12,948 nt of DNA from Candidatus Bathyarchaeota archaeon. Lineage in GTDB: Archaea; Thermoproteota; Bathyarchaeia; 40CM-2-53-6. The stretch is from the NCBI GenBank assembly GCA_005888675.1, contig VBBA01000010.1:1-12948 (forward strand). Reading direction: 5' to 3'. How positions within the stretch are numbered: the stretch's first letter is position 1; the number at the start of each line of letters is the position of its first letter. Shown here piece by piece: positions 1 to 6,605 of this stretch. The notes beneath the pieces are model-generated. The model ran no database searches. It worked only from the letters and a program-made list of their open reading frames with translations, and was not told the origin of the DNA. Both the position numbers and the translations under genes were made by a program.

Positions 1-894
1 GACCAGAAGATCCGGTCCCTTAGAGAGACTTGCCAGCTCATTGAACTCAAAAGAATCGGTCTAAGAGATGGTTTACCATTCATAAAGAAGATTCTGGACA
101 AAGAGAACGTTCGAGCCGACGAGGACGCGATGAGATTGCTGCTCGAAAAGAACAACGGTGATCTCCGGTCAATTCTCAACGACCTGCAGATACTCTCGAG
201 TCGAGGAGAGAATATTACTTCGAAAGATGTCTATTGGCTCTCTGGACGGGACCGGACCGAGAACATCTTCAACGTGCTCCGAATAGTCTTTAACGCGAAG
301 ACAGTTGCCTACGCGAAACGCGCCCTCGGTGTGTCAGACATCGAACCAGATATGCTCTTTCAATGGATCATTGAAAATACCCCATACCAGATAGTGAATC
401 GCAGAGAATTGTCCACGGCAATGGACGCCCTTGCCATAGCCGACCTCTTCTACGCAAGAACCAGACGAACCCAAGATTGGCATCTGATCTCGTATGCTTA
501 CGATCTCATGACCGCGGGAGTCGCCATCTCCAAAAAGACACCTGTTACCGGATGGGTTCCAATGAAGTTTCCACAGCGGATAATGGCTATGTCTCGCTCT
601 CGCGGGGTCCGGGAACTCCGTAAGAATATCGGGCTCAAGATAGGCTCCAAGTGTCACGTCTCCTCAAGAAGAGCGGTCCAGCAATATCTGCCCGTACTCG
701 GACTAATGTTTGAGAAGAGTCCCCGGGAATTTGCTCGATCGGCTGAATGGCTTGGGGCCAAAGCAGAGTTGGAAGAATATTTCTCTGTTGGACAGATGGG
801 AACAATCGAGTCGAAGAAGAAGCCGACCCCGAGAAAGTCTCCCACTAAATCTAGAGGGAAGATACGGGCGAAGGCTAGCGGTTCTTTAGAATAA
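1..894 (+). CDS. rfcL: Replication factor C large subunit (clamp loader), C-terminal part
   Basis: Frame 1 is open from the first base of the window to TAA at 892-894, giving 297 residues of a protein whose start lies outside. The visible part begins inside the AAA+ module: LRETCQLIELKRI followed by a basic helix, then GDLRSILNDLQ, the sensor-2/lid region typical of archaeal RFC-L. A helical collar domain follows, then a lysine/arginine/proline-rich tail of about 30 residues. RFC-L pairs with RFC-S to load the PCNA sliding clamp onto primed DNA in an ATP-dependent step. The Walker motifs would be upstream and are not visible. Many archaeal RFC-L proteins end in a PCNA-interacting (QxxhxxFF-like) motif; none is visible in this basic tail, which ends in GSLE. 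The first internal Met (base 130) lies mid-domain and is not the start. The 3' end overlaps the convergent small gene by 20 bp. The family call is secure; the missing PIP box is an observation only. Confidence 0.9.
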   Translation, partial: DQKIRSLRETCQLIELKRIGLRDGLPFIKKILDKENVRADEDAMRLLLEKNNGDLRSILNDLQILSSRGENITSKDVYWLSGRDRTENIFNVLRIVFNAKTVAYAKRALGVSDIEPDMLFQWIIENTPYQIVNRRELSTAMDALAIADLFYARTRRTQDWHLISYAYDLMTAGVAISKKTPVTGWVPMKFPQRIMAMSRSRGVRELRKNIGLKIGSKCHVSSRRAVQQYLPVLGLMFEKSPREFARSAEWLGAKAELEEYFSVGQMGTIESKKKPTPRKSPTKSRGKIRAKASGSLE

Positions 895-1126
895 GGGCCC
901 CTCCTATCAGGGCGATGATCGTGGATACAACCTCGATTACCAATAAGTCCTGCAAGAGTGTGCAGCTACCAGTCACAGCGTCGTAATGGCAACCTGTCAA
1001 TGCCTTGATGAACTGGCTCTCTCTATCCCCGACTAACGCGTCTGTGACTTTGGTTGAACCAGATATCGCGCCCATCGAGCCCGCAAAGAGTAGGATGAAT
1101 CCAAGAGTCAGGAACGCTTCACGCAT
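875..1126 (-). CDS. Small two-helix membrane protein, unknown function
   Basis: An 83-residue ORF with ATG at 1124-1126. It has a hydrophobic N-terminal helix (about residues 5-22, LTLGFILLFAGSMGAI) that could be a signal anchor, a polar middle of about 35 residues with two cysteines (in GCHYDAVTGSC, possibly a disulfide if outside), and a second hydrophobic helix (about residues 61-79, LVIEVVSTIIALIGGALIL) ending in KNR. The likely topology is two membrane segments with a small external loop. I do not recognise a family. It converges on rfcL and overlaps its last 20 bases. An AT-rich TATA-like box lies about 50 nt upstream. The two clean membrane segments and the promoter-like box support a real gene, but short hydrophobic ORFs also arise by chance. 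Confidence 0.55.
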   Translation of the reverse strand: MREAFLTLGFILLFAGSMGAISGSTKVTDALVGDRESQFIKALTGCHYDAVTGSCTLLQDLLVIEVVSTIIALIGGALILKNR

Positions 1127-1171
1127 TGTATACCCAGCGGACGTTTACAGTTTCAGCGCCAAGTGACAGAT

Positions 1172-1181
1172 GAAATAAAAC
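1172..1181 (-). promoter_or_regulatory. Candidate TATA box for the small membrane protein
   Basis: On the minus strand this reads GTTTTATTTC, an archaeal TATA-like element about 50 nt upstream of the ATG at 1126, which would allow a leader of roughly 20-25 nt. It sits just downstream of the stop of the purB remnant. Position and composition are the only support. Confidence 0.35.
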
Positions 1182-1201
1182 TTACGCCGAGAACGGGATC
1201 C

Positions 1202-1465
1202 TTACGGTCGGTTCTCGTTCAATACTCTACTAATGAGTTGAGCCGCTGCTCCTAGGTATGTCTCGTAGGCTAATGCTTCCTCTATTTTTGTAGGTTTCAG
1301 CTTGTGAGAGACGAACTTGTCAGTTTTCAGTACGTTTGAGAAAGGTTCTCTGTTATCTAGGGCTTTCGAACCCTTTGATGGGCTTCCTGTCGGGGAACAC
1401 CGGCTTGGACAAGCTTGTTAACGATATTCTCTGCAAGGATCGACGGAGACAGGTTGTAATGCCAA
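1202..1465 (-). pseudogene. purB: Adenylosuccinate lyase (PurB) C-terminal remnant, frameshifted and truncated
   Basis: On the minus strand two adjacent frames together read as the end of adenylosuccinate lyase. The first frame (about 1465-1363) gives NLSPSILAENIVNKLVQAGV followed by PRQEAHQRVRKP and a stop; this matches the family pattern in which Ala-Glu-x-[IV] is followed by Leu-Val-x-x-Gly-x-x-Arg-x-Glu-Ala-His. The second frame (about 1362-1202) gives ALDNREPFSNVLKTDKF, then a segment ending in YLGAAAQLISRVLNENRP and TAA at 1202-1204, matching the family's C-terminal Y-x-G-x-A-x-x-[IL]-[IV]-x-[RK]-[VA]-L pattern. The frame change is near 1360-1370, and a few residues between VRK and ALDNRE appear to be missing. 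Nothing upstream of about 1465 (the catalytic domains) is present, and the divergent gene starts at 1518. PurB acts twice in purine biosynthesis, so an intact copy is expected elsewhere. I infer a decayed fragment left by a rearrangement or duplication. Confidence 0.75.
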
Positions 1466-1468
1466 GTG

Positions 1469-1478
1469 GATATTAAAC
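1469..1478 (+). promoter_or_regulatory. Candidate TATA box for the asparagine-synthetase-like gene
   Basis: The sequence GATATTAAAC is a TATA-like element about 40 nt upstream of the ATG at 1518, allowing a short leader. It lies at the point where similarity to purB ends, so the promoter may mark the rearrangement junction. The support is positional only. Confidence 0.35.
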
Positions 1479-1517
1479 AGCTTTCTGAGTCGTTGCGTCA
1501 GTGGAGCTTAGCCTAGA

Positions 1518-2873
1518 ATGACTGGAATCTGCGGACTAGTTGGCCCCGAAACGGGGGAGACCGCTACCATGCTTGAAAGGATGGTCGACGCACTTGCGAT
1601 GAGAGGTACTTCTCGACGGACCGTGAAGGTGAAGATTGGAAACACAAGTTACGTTTTAGGAGTGCGCCAGTCCCCCTCGTTTGGCGCGGATGGATTATTT
1701 TCGAATGGAATTCTCACATTGGCAATTGACGGATACTTTTGTGATGATGCTATCGAGAAATTCCTGGAATCGTCACTTCCTGGTTCGAAAGCCTTCCGGG
1801 AATTATACAAGTCAGAAGGAGCCTATGCGATGCTCGGCGTCTCCAGTGAAGGACTCGTTGGTGGTAGAGATCCAGTGGGTCAGAAACCGCTCTACTATGG
1901 TTCTGACAAGGGAGTCGTCCTATTTGCCAGTCTCAAGACAGCCCTTACAAATGCAGGGATTGCGAATCCCAAACCCGTGCCTCCAGGACAGATCGTCTCG
2001 ATTACTAACTCCGCAACTTCAACCGATGACACCTACCGATTGGAAAATACCAATGAAGACAACATAAGCGAGAAGTCCGCGGTCGAGAAACTTGGAAGCT
2101 TGCTTAGCGAATCTGCTATCAAGACGGTTCCCGAAGGTTCAGCTCTTGCATTCTCAGGAGGACTCGACAGTACACTCGTCGCCCAAGCAGCAATGCTCAC
2201 ATCTCGGAGACCCGAACTGTTTACGGTTGGGCTAGAGAATCAACCCGAGCTTCAGCATGCTCAACAAGTCGCCGACCAAATGGGGCTTCCAATAACAGTT
2301 CGAGAGTTGACGAAGAAAGAAGTTGTCGATCTAGTCCCAGATGTTGTACAGGCTACTGAGAGTATTGATCCAACGGTAGTAGGTGTCTCACTTCCGTTCT
2401 ACGCCACATGTCAGATGGCTCGAGCGAAAGGGTTGAAGCACATTGTTGCGGGCCAGTTGAGCGACGAGCTCTTCGGAGGCTACGCGAGGTTTGAGGAACT
2501 CGCGGGAAACAATGCTACGGTCAAGAGAGAGGTTTGGGAAAGCCTAGTCTCGGCCTCCGCTAATGATTTCGAGCCTGGGGATAAGGTAGCAGTGACCAAT
2601 CGCCTTGATCTCAGATGTCCGTTCGCATACCTGCCCTTAGTCCAGTATGCGCTCAGGATTCCGGCCGGATTCAAGGTGAGAGTTCAGAATGGACAGCCGG
2701 TTAGGAAATTCATCCTCAGGAAACTCGCCTCTTCCTGGGGACTACCCGCATCAGTTGTCGATCGGCCAAAAAGGGCGATTCAATATTCAACCGGCGTGAT
2801 GAATGTCTTGGAAAAGGAGGCAAAAAATAGAGGCTTGGGACTCAGGGGCCTCTTCCAGGAACAGGTTGCCTAG
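1518..2873 (+). CDS. Asparagine-synthetase-like protein with degenerate glutaminase domain
   Basis: A 451-residue protein with two domains. Residues 1-165 have the fold pattern of a class II glutamine amidotransferase: MTGICGLVG aligns with the family's MCGI(A/C)GxxG, and GRDPVGQKPLYYG (116-128) is the conserved stretch after the glutamine pocket. Residues 185-451 are the ATP-pyrophosphatase synthetase domain, with the PP-loop SGGLDST (213-219) and GQLSDELFGGY (312-322), where bacterial AsnB has GEGSDE. Known AsnB makes asparagine from aspartate, ATP and glutamine-derived ammonia. Here the catalytic Cys2 is Thr2, and the glutamine-binding NGE motif reads DGY (71-73), so glutaminase activity looks lost; ammonia-dependent synthesis or a different amide product is inferred. 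A TAG lies just upstream of the ATG, so the N-terminus cannot be extended to recover a Cys. At 451 residues it is shorter than bacterial AsnB (about 550). The gene stands alone, 104 bp before the tRNA. Confidence 0.85.
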   Translation: MTGICGLVGPETGETATMLERMVDALAMRGTSRRTVKVKIGNTSYVLGVRQSPSFGADGLFSNGILTLAIDGYFCDDAIEKFLESSLPGSKAFRELYKSEGAYAMLGVSSEGLVGGRDPVGQKPLYYGSDKGVVLFASLKTALTNAGIANPKPVPPGQIVSITNSATSTDDTYRLENTNEDNISEKSAVEKLGSLLSESAIKTVPEGSALAFSGGLDSTLVAQAAMLTSRRPELFTVGLENQPELQHAQQVADQMGLPITVRELTKKEVVDLVPDVVQATESIDPTVVGVSLPFYATCQMARAKGLKHIVAGQLSDELFGGYARFEELAGNNATVKREVWESLVSASANDFEPGDKVAVTNRLDLRCPFAYLPLVQYALRIPAGFKVRVQNGQPVRKFILRKLASSWGLPASVVDRPKRAIQYSTGVMNVLEKEAKNRGLGLRGLFQEQVA

Positions 2874-2984
2874 CTGGATCAGGTATTCAATTGAGACTAT
2901 GGGTTTCGATGGAAAACCTCTTAGAACCCCCTTTCCCTGCGAGTCACACGGGGCTGACCAAGCACCAAGCAAAGATAGGGGCCG

Positions 2985-3014
2985 ATTGTTCGATAGATGA
3001 TCGAGCATACCCAA
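2985..3014 (+). other. Probable tRNA intron 1 (non-canonical, position 7/8)
   Basis: These 30 nt separate the acceptor 5' strand from T8. They form a hairpin, with 2987-2994 pairing with 3000-3007, and the exon GGG (2979-2981) can pair with CCC (3010-3012). This gives a relaxed bulge-helix-bulge-like arrangement for the archaeal splicing endonuclease. A competing pairing CGATTG/CAATCG (2983-2988 with 3012-3017) exists. Confidence 0.6.
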
Positions 3015-3030
3015 TCGTCTAGCTTGGTCC

Positions 3031-3058
3031 AGGGGGAGAAGTGAACTCTCCCGCCCAG
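3031..3058 (+). other. Probable tRNA intron 2 (non-canonical, D-loop)
   Basis: This 28-nt insert holds a strong hairpin, GGGAGA (3034-3039) with TCTCCC (3047-3052) and loop AGTGAAC. With one cut after C3030 and the other after G3058, the cuts fall in or beside bulges flanking a short exon-intron helix (GGT 3026-3028 with GCC 3053-3055). Because AGG occurs on both sides (3031-3033 and 3059-3061), the exact cut could slide by up to 3 nt without changing the product. Confidence 0.6.
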
Positions 3059-3140
3059 AGGATACCAGAGTATCCCCACTTTGGGAGCGGTGAACCCGGG
3101 GCGCTGGTGGTCGTGGGTTCAAATCCCACCGGCCCCACCA

Positions 3141-3795
3141 TCTCCTGTTAGTCAGGCAGAATCACAAGTGGGCAAGACACTCGCATTTATGAAGATGAAA
3201 CTTAGGCACGCGCTTCCACATACTACTAGTGCATTACACAATCAAGAGATCCCGAACCCAAGAAGACAGAGAATTAGGAATCTATCACACTATGACAGAA
3301 TCATAGTGACAGACTAAGCCGATCACACAAACGGGTATTCTTAGCGCGAAAACGGGTTGAGGCATCGGGGTTTCGGAATGCTGAATTGCGACTTCCGCAC
3401 TTAGTATTCAATACGGAAATGAGCCGGGTTGACGGTCTGTTTGGGGTCTCCCAACCTAGAAGAAATCAACAGTACCAGTTCAATCTTGGCTCTTGTTTCC
3501 TCTAAAACAACAGTTTGGTCAGGATCGCTGAGCCAAGACGGCTCGCAAGAGGAGGCGTCGACGTTGTAATGCAGGCCATTACTTCGACGGAGCGAGGCTT
3601 CAGATCGGCCTGTCAGACCTACGGCATCTACAACAGACAATGACTCATTACAAGAAACATCTTCGAGGCTTACTGCTCGAAGTTGATAGAACCGAAACAA
3701 GTAGATCCCGAAGCGGTGTAAATCCCGTCGGTCGGATGCGCTCGCCAAGCCCCGCTCCGACAAAGAGAATCCGTTTCTTTTTTCGTCAAACATCT
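3141..3795. other. Gene-poor interval after the tRNA
   Basis: No gene is convincing in these 655 bases. Open frames exist on both strands, including a 130-codon minus-strand frame at 3401-3793 directly downstream of the ankyrin gene, but its product is rich in Ser and Arg and shows no domain or motif I recognise. The interval contains a perfect hairpin at 3288-3308. It also contains a plus-strand stretch (about 3569-3721) whose frame-2 translation, interrupted by one stop, faintly resembles a helix-turn-helix of transposase type. It may be decayed DNA. I see no second copy of the tRNA 3' end that would mark an integrated element. Confidence 0.5.
3288..3308. repeat. Perfect inverted repeat, 8-bp stem with 5-nt loop
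   Basis: CACTATGA (3288-3295) and TCATAGTG (3301-3308) are exact reverse complements separated by CAGAA. There is no T-run after it on either strand, so it is not a classical bacterial-style terminator. It could be a protein-binding palindrome or an RNA hairpin downstream of the tRNA. No function is assigned. Confidence 0.6.
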
Positions 3796-4416
3796 CTACT
3801 CGGAGGCGCCGTACTGTCTTAGCAGGCTAACAATCTCCCTGTATCCCTTTTCGTTGGCGACGGCTAATGCCGTTTTTCCTTGGTAGTTCTTCCAGACAAG
3901 ATCTACCTTACCTGTTCCTAGTAACCAGCGGGTCACGTCGTAATTGTTTCTACTGATCGCGTTGTGGAGTGCGAACGAAACGCCTTGGTGCGCTCCCTGG
4001 TTGAACAGCAGTTGCACTAGGTCAAGATTATCGCTCAGAGCTGCATGTGCGAGGAGTGGTATTCCATGCGCTCCTGTGGCACCAATATCCTTGGGGTCTC
4101 TGTAGAGTAGGCGTTTCACGTCTTCTGTTCTTCCGAGCATCGCCGCAGTACAAATCTCCAGTGGTGCACCCTTTGAAAGGAGATACTCGGCTACTGCTAC
4201 GTTCCCCATCTGCGCGGCTGCTTGTACTGCGGTCTCATGATCGCTCTCCTTCCACGGATGCGCCGCGTTCAATAAGGCAGGATGTTCTTCGTACATGCGT
4301 TTCACTTTTTCGAGGTCCATGTGACCTGCGATCACAAAGTCACGGATCAGTTCTGGAGTAAGTGCTTCGGCCTTTACGCGTCGAGTTTCCGCTTGAGTGC
4401 GCACATAACTTAGCAT
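3796..4416 (-). CDS. Ankyrin-repeat protein
   Basis: A 206-residue protein without signal peptide or membrane segment, so probably cytoplasmic. After a charged N-terminal helix region (1-55, TPELIRDFVIAGHMDLEKVK) come about four ankyrin repeats: residues 60-87 (ETAVQAAAQMGNVAVAEYLL), 88-115 (ICTAAMLGRTEDVKRLL), 119-145 (PLLAHAALSDNLDLVQLLF) and 148-206, where two further units run to the end (HNAISRNNYDVTRWLL and KTALAVANEKGYREIVSLLR). Each shows the A-x-x-G/N-x-x-x-[VI]-x-x-LL pattern. Ankyrin repeats bind other proteins; no enzymatic domain is fused, and the partner cannot be deduced from the context. The ATG at 4414-4416 lies about 25 nt from the centre of a strong TATA box, so translation probably starts on a leaderless transcript. 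Ankyrin proteins are less common in archaea than in eukaryotes, but simple ones like this occur. Confidence 0.85.
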   Translation of the reverse strand: MLSYVRTQAETRRVKAEALTPELIRDFVIAGHMDLEKVKRMYEEHPALLNAAHPWKESDHETAVQAAAQMGNVAVAEYLLSKGAPLEICTAAMLGRTEDVKRLLYRDPKDIGATGAHGIPLLAHAALSDNLDLVQLLFNQGAHQGVSFALHNAISRNNYDVTRWLLGTGKVDLVWKNYQGKTALAVANEKGYREIVSLLRQYGASE

Positions 4417-4434
4417 AGCTAATCATTAGTGTCG

Positions 4435-4447
4435 CTAATATATAATG
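4435..4447 (-). promoter_or_regulatory. TATA box of the ankyrin gene, leaderless arrangement
   Basis: The minus strand reads CATTATATATTAG, a strong archaeal TATA element. Its centre is about 25 nt upstream of the ATG at 4416, the usual TATA-to-transcription-start distance, so the mRNA would begin at or next to the start codon. This is consistent with the lack of a Shine-Dalgarno sequence. Confidence 0.6.
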
Positions 4448-4488
4448 CTTCTCAAGGTAATGCAGTCGAGCTCCACCCTGACTCTTTT

Positions 4489-5553
4489 TTAATCACTTGG
4501 TGGCGCCGTTTCTACGACAGGCGGACTCGGAGTTCCAGGTTTGGCCGCGGGCCACGGATTATAGCAGGCAAGCCAATGCCTCGGCAGAACTTCTACAAGT
4601 TGAGGCTCCGCCTTAGAACACATCTCAATTCTTCTCGGGCATCTAGGATGGAACCTGCAGCCTGACGGCGGGTTGATCGGACTCGGGACCTCGCCCGGCA
4701 GAATAATTCGGTCAATCTTTCTTCTAGGGTCTGGAATCGGTATCGCAGACAGGAGTGCTCTTGTATACGGATGAAGGGAATTTACGAAGAGTTCAGCAGT
4801 ATCCGCTATCTCCACAATCTTGCCGAGATACATTACTGCGACTCGGTCGCACATGTGTTGGACCGTGCTCAGATCATGAGAGATGTAAAGGTAGGTGAGC
4901 CCTAGCTTGTTCTGAATGTCTTTTAGTAAGTTGAGTATCTGGGCTCTTATCGACACGTCAAGGCTGGCTACGGGCTCGTCGGCGATTATCAGGTCCGGTT
5001 CAACGGCCAAGGCGCGTGCAATGCAGATTCGTTGCCTCTGTCCTCCACTAAACTCGTGAGGGTATCTTTCGGCATGATACTCCTCAAGGCCTACCATTTT
5101 CAGGAGTTCGTACATAGTAGATATCCAACGATTTCTGGGAATGTGGTTGTGAACCATCAGGGGCTCCATGATTATGTCGGCCACTGTCATTCTAGGGTCT
5201 AATGATGCGTAAGGGTTTTGGAAAATATACTGCATCTCGCGATGCAGGGCCAAGACGCGCCTCTTGTTCCGTGACTTGAAGACCTTGAGAACATCATTTC
5301 CGTTGAAACTGATTATTCCCTTCGTAGGCGTTTCGAGATCAACGACACATTTTGCCAAGGTAGACTTTCCGCTACCGGATTCTCCTACTAATCCGAGGGT
5401 TTCGCCCCGATTCACTGTGAGTGAGACATTATCGACCGCGTGCACGACTCCGGTTTGCCTCTTCAACAAGAGGCCCCTTTCGTAGATGGGGTAATGCTTT
5501 GTGAGAAGAGAGATCTCTAAGACTGGCTCCGGTCTCAATTGGGAGGAGCTCAT
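4489..5553 (-). CDS. oppF: Peptide ABC transporter ATPase, OppF/DppF type
   Basis: A 354-residue ATP-binding subunit of an oligopeptide/dipeptide importer. Motifs in order: Walker A GESGSGKST (57-65), Q-loop (Q112 in IFQNPYASLDP), signature FSGGQRQR (168-175), Walker B DLIIADEP (187-194), D-loop SLD (197-199) and switch His226. After the NBD comes the oligopeptide-transporter C-terminal domain with four cysteines (C299, C305, C312, C330; GCRFHPRCP then C and C), a pattern reported to bind an iron-sulfur cluster in some DppD/OppD/F proteins. A Pro-rich tail follows. It acts on the cytoplasmic face as partner of OppD. The start ATG (5551-5553) overlaps the oppD stop by one base (TAATG), implying translational coupling. 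It is the last gene of the operon and ends 73 bp before the ankyrin start region. Confidence 0.93.
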   Translation of the reverse strand: MSSSQLRPEPVLEISLLTKHYPIYERGLLLKRQTGVVHAVDNVSLTVNRGETLGLVGESGSGKSTLAKCVVDLETPTKGIISFNGNDVLKVFKSRNKRRVLALHREMQYIFQNPYASLDPRMTVADIIMEPLMVHNHIPRNRWISTMYELLKMVGLEEYHAERYPHEFSGGQRQRICIARALAVEPDLIIADEPVASLDVSIRAQILNLLKDIQNKLGLTYLYISHDLSTVQHMCDRVAVMYLGKIVEIADTAELFVNSLHPYTRALLSAIPIPDPRRKIDRIILPGEVPSPINPPSGCRFHPRCPRRIEMCSKAEPQLVEVLPRHWLACYNPWPAAKPGTPSPPVVETAPPSD

Positions 5554-6605
5554 TATTCTTCCCTCACCGGTGACTTGAGGTTGAGTTCCTTCGCGAAGTG
5601 GCAGGCAGCGCGGTGCCCTGGCTCCTGCAAATCGAAATCAGGGATCTTATCGATGCATACTTGTTGAGCGTACTTGCATCGCGGGTTAAACCTGCATCCC
5701 GTCGGAGGATGGATTAGATCAGGAATATTTCCGGGGATTACATCGAGTCTCCTCTGGACAAGCCTTGGATTCGGGACGGACGTAAGAAGAGCTTCCGTGT
5801 ACGGATGCTTAGGGGTCCAGAAGACCTGGTCGGTCGTCCCAGCCTCAAACACTTGCCCAGCATAGAGGACCGTGACACGGTCGCAGGTCTCAGCGACTAT
5901 TCCCATGTCATGAGTGATCAGGATCATGGACATGCCCAATCTCTTGATCAGGTCCTTCAACATCTCTAGTATCTGTGCCTGAATAGTCACATCTAAAGCG
6001 GTTGTTGGCTCGTCAGCGATCAATAAAGTGGGATTGCAGCAGATGGCTCGTGCAATCGCGATACGTTGCTTCATCCCTCCGCTCAGTTGATGAGGATACT
6101 GGTTGATCTGAAGCTCTGGAGCAGGCATTCCGACCAGTTGAAGTAGCTCGACGGCCCTTTCCCTTGCCCCCTCCTTCGTCAAAGCTTGGTGTCGCATAAT
6201 TACTTCGGCCAATTGCTGGCCAACAGTGTAGACCGGGTCGAGGGAGGTGCTCGGATCCTGAAATATGTACCCGATCTTGTTTCCTCTGATTCCCTGCATT
6301 TCCTTTTCGGGTTTGGCTCGTAGATCTTCCCCCAGAAACGTTATTTTGCCATCGACAATCTTGCCTGGCGGTGGGACTATGCCCATTATCGACAACGCCG
6401 TAACGGTCTTACCTGAGCCCGATTCTCCGACAAGTCCGAGTGTCTCCCCCTTGTTGACGTAGAGGCTGACATCCTCAACGGCTGTAACAACTCCTGCCCA
6501 GGTAAAGAAGTACGTTTTCAGATGGTCGACGCTAAGCAACTGATCTGGCAGGTGACCACTTCCTTCTTGGGACCACTCATTCCCTAAGTCTTGGGTCAAG
6601 TGCAT
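5553..6605 (-). CDS. oppD: Peptide ABC transporter ATPase, OppD/DppD type
   Basis: A 350-residue ATPase subunit of the same importer. Walker A GESGSGKT (60-67), Q-loop in IFQDPSTSLDP (114-124), signature LSGGMKQR (174-181), Walker B LLIADEP (194-200), D-loop ALD and switch His232. The C-terminal oligo_HPY region (HPYTEALL, about 267-274) leads into four cysteines (C304, C310, C317, C335) like those of OppF. All catalytic residues are present. It heterodimerises with OppF beneath the OppB/OppC membrane pair. The start at 6605 overlaps oppC by 29 bp; the first 22 residues are poorly conserved in character, so an internal non-ATG start near residue 23 is possible. Confidence 0.93.
   Translation of the reverse strand: MHLTQDLGNEWSQEGSGHLPDQLLSVDHLKTYFFTWAGVVTAVEDVSLYVNKGETLGLVGESGSGKTVTALSIMGIVPPPGKIVDGKITFLGEDLRAKPEKEMQGIRGNKIGYIFQDPSTSLDPVYTVGQQLAEVIMRHQALTKEGARERAVELLQLVGMPAPELQINQYPHQLSGGMKQRIAIARAICCNPTLLIADEPTTALDVTIQAQILEMLKDLIKRLGMSMILITHDMGIVAETCDRVTVLYAGQVFEAGTTDQVFWTPKHPYTEALLTSVPNPRLVQRRLDVIPGNIPDLIHPPTGCRFNPRCKYAQQVCIDKIPDFDLQEPGHRAACHFAKELNLKSPVREE

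Larger units (their letters stand above)
2978..3140 (+). tRNA. tRNA-Pro with at least three introns, CCA encoded
   Basis: The 3' half is unmistakable: T-stem/loop GTGGG-TTCAAAT-CCCAC (3113-3129), acceptor strand CGGCCCC (3130-3136), A73 and CCA (3138-3140). The only perfect partner upstream is GGGGCCG at 2978-2984. A mature tRNA of about 79 nt assembles from pieces: 2978-2984; 3015-3030 (T8, D-stem GTCT, D-loop AGCTTGGTCC with G18G19); then 3059 onward (A21, GGAT, A26, CCAG of the anticodon stem); and 3103-3140 (GCTGG, variable loop TGGTC, T-arm). This needs introns at 2985-3014 (after position 7) and 3031-3058 (in the D-loop), plus one or two in the anticodon arm. Removing 3072-3097 gives anticodon GGG with an A31-G39 mismatch. 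Removing 3069-3078 and 3086-3101 gives anticodon TGG with a perfect 5-bp stem. Both are proline, matching the GGGGCCG/CGGCCCC-A acceptor usual for archaeal tRNA-Pro. Multi-intron tRNAs are known from Thermoproteales. The tRNA call is strong; the exact splice sites are not settled. Confidence 0.8.

Noticed and set aside
3034..3052. The hairpin GGGAGA/TCTCCC as the tRNA anticodon arm
   Set aside because: Its 7-nt loop AGTGAAC lacks T33 and a usable anticodon, and using it would leave the T-arm far too distant. It fits better as an intron hairpin.
3113..3140. tRNA 3' end as an attachment site for an integrated element
   Set aside because: I found no direct repeat of the tRNA 3' end elsewhere in the window and no integrase gene, so there is no element to delimit.
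3401..3793. A 130-codon open frame on the minus strand just downstream of the ankyrin gene
   Set aside because: No recognisable domain, odd Ser/Arg-rich composition and no sign of its own promoter or ribosome binding site. A frame of this length is not rare by chance at this base composition.
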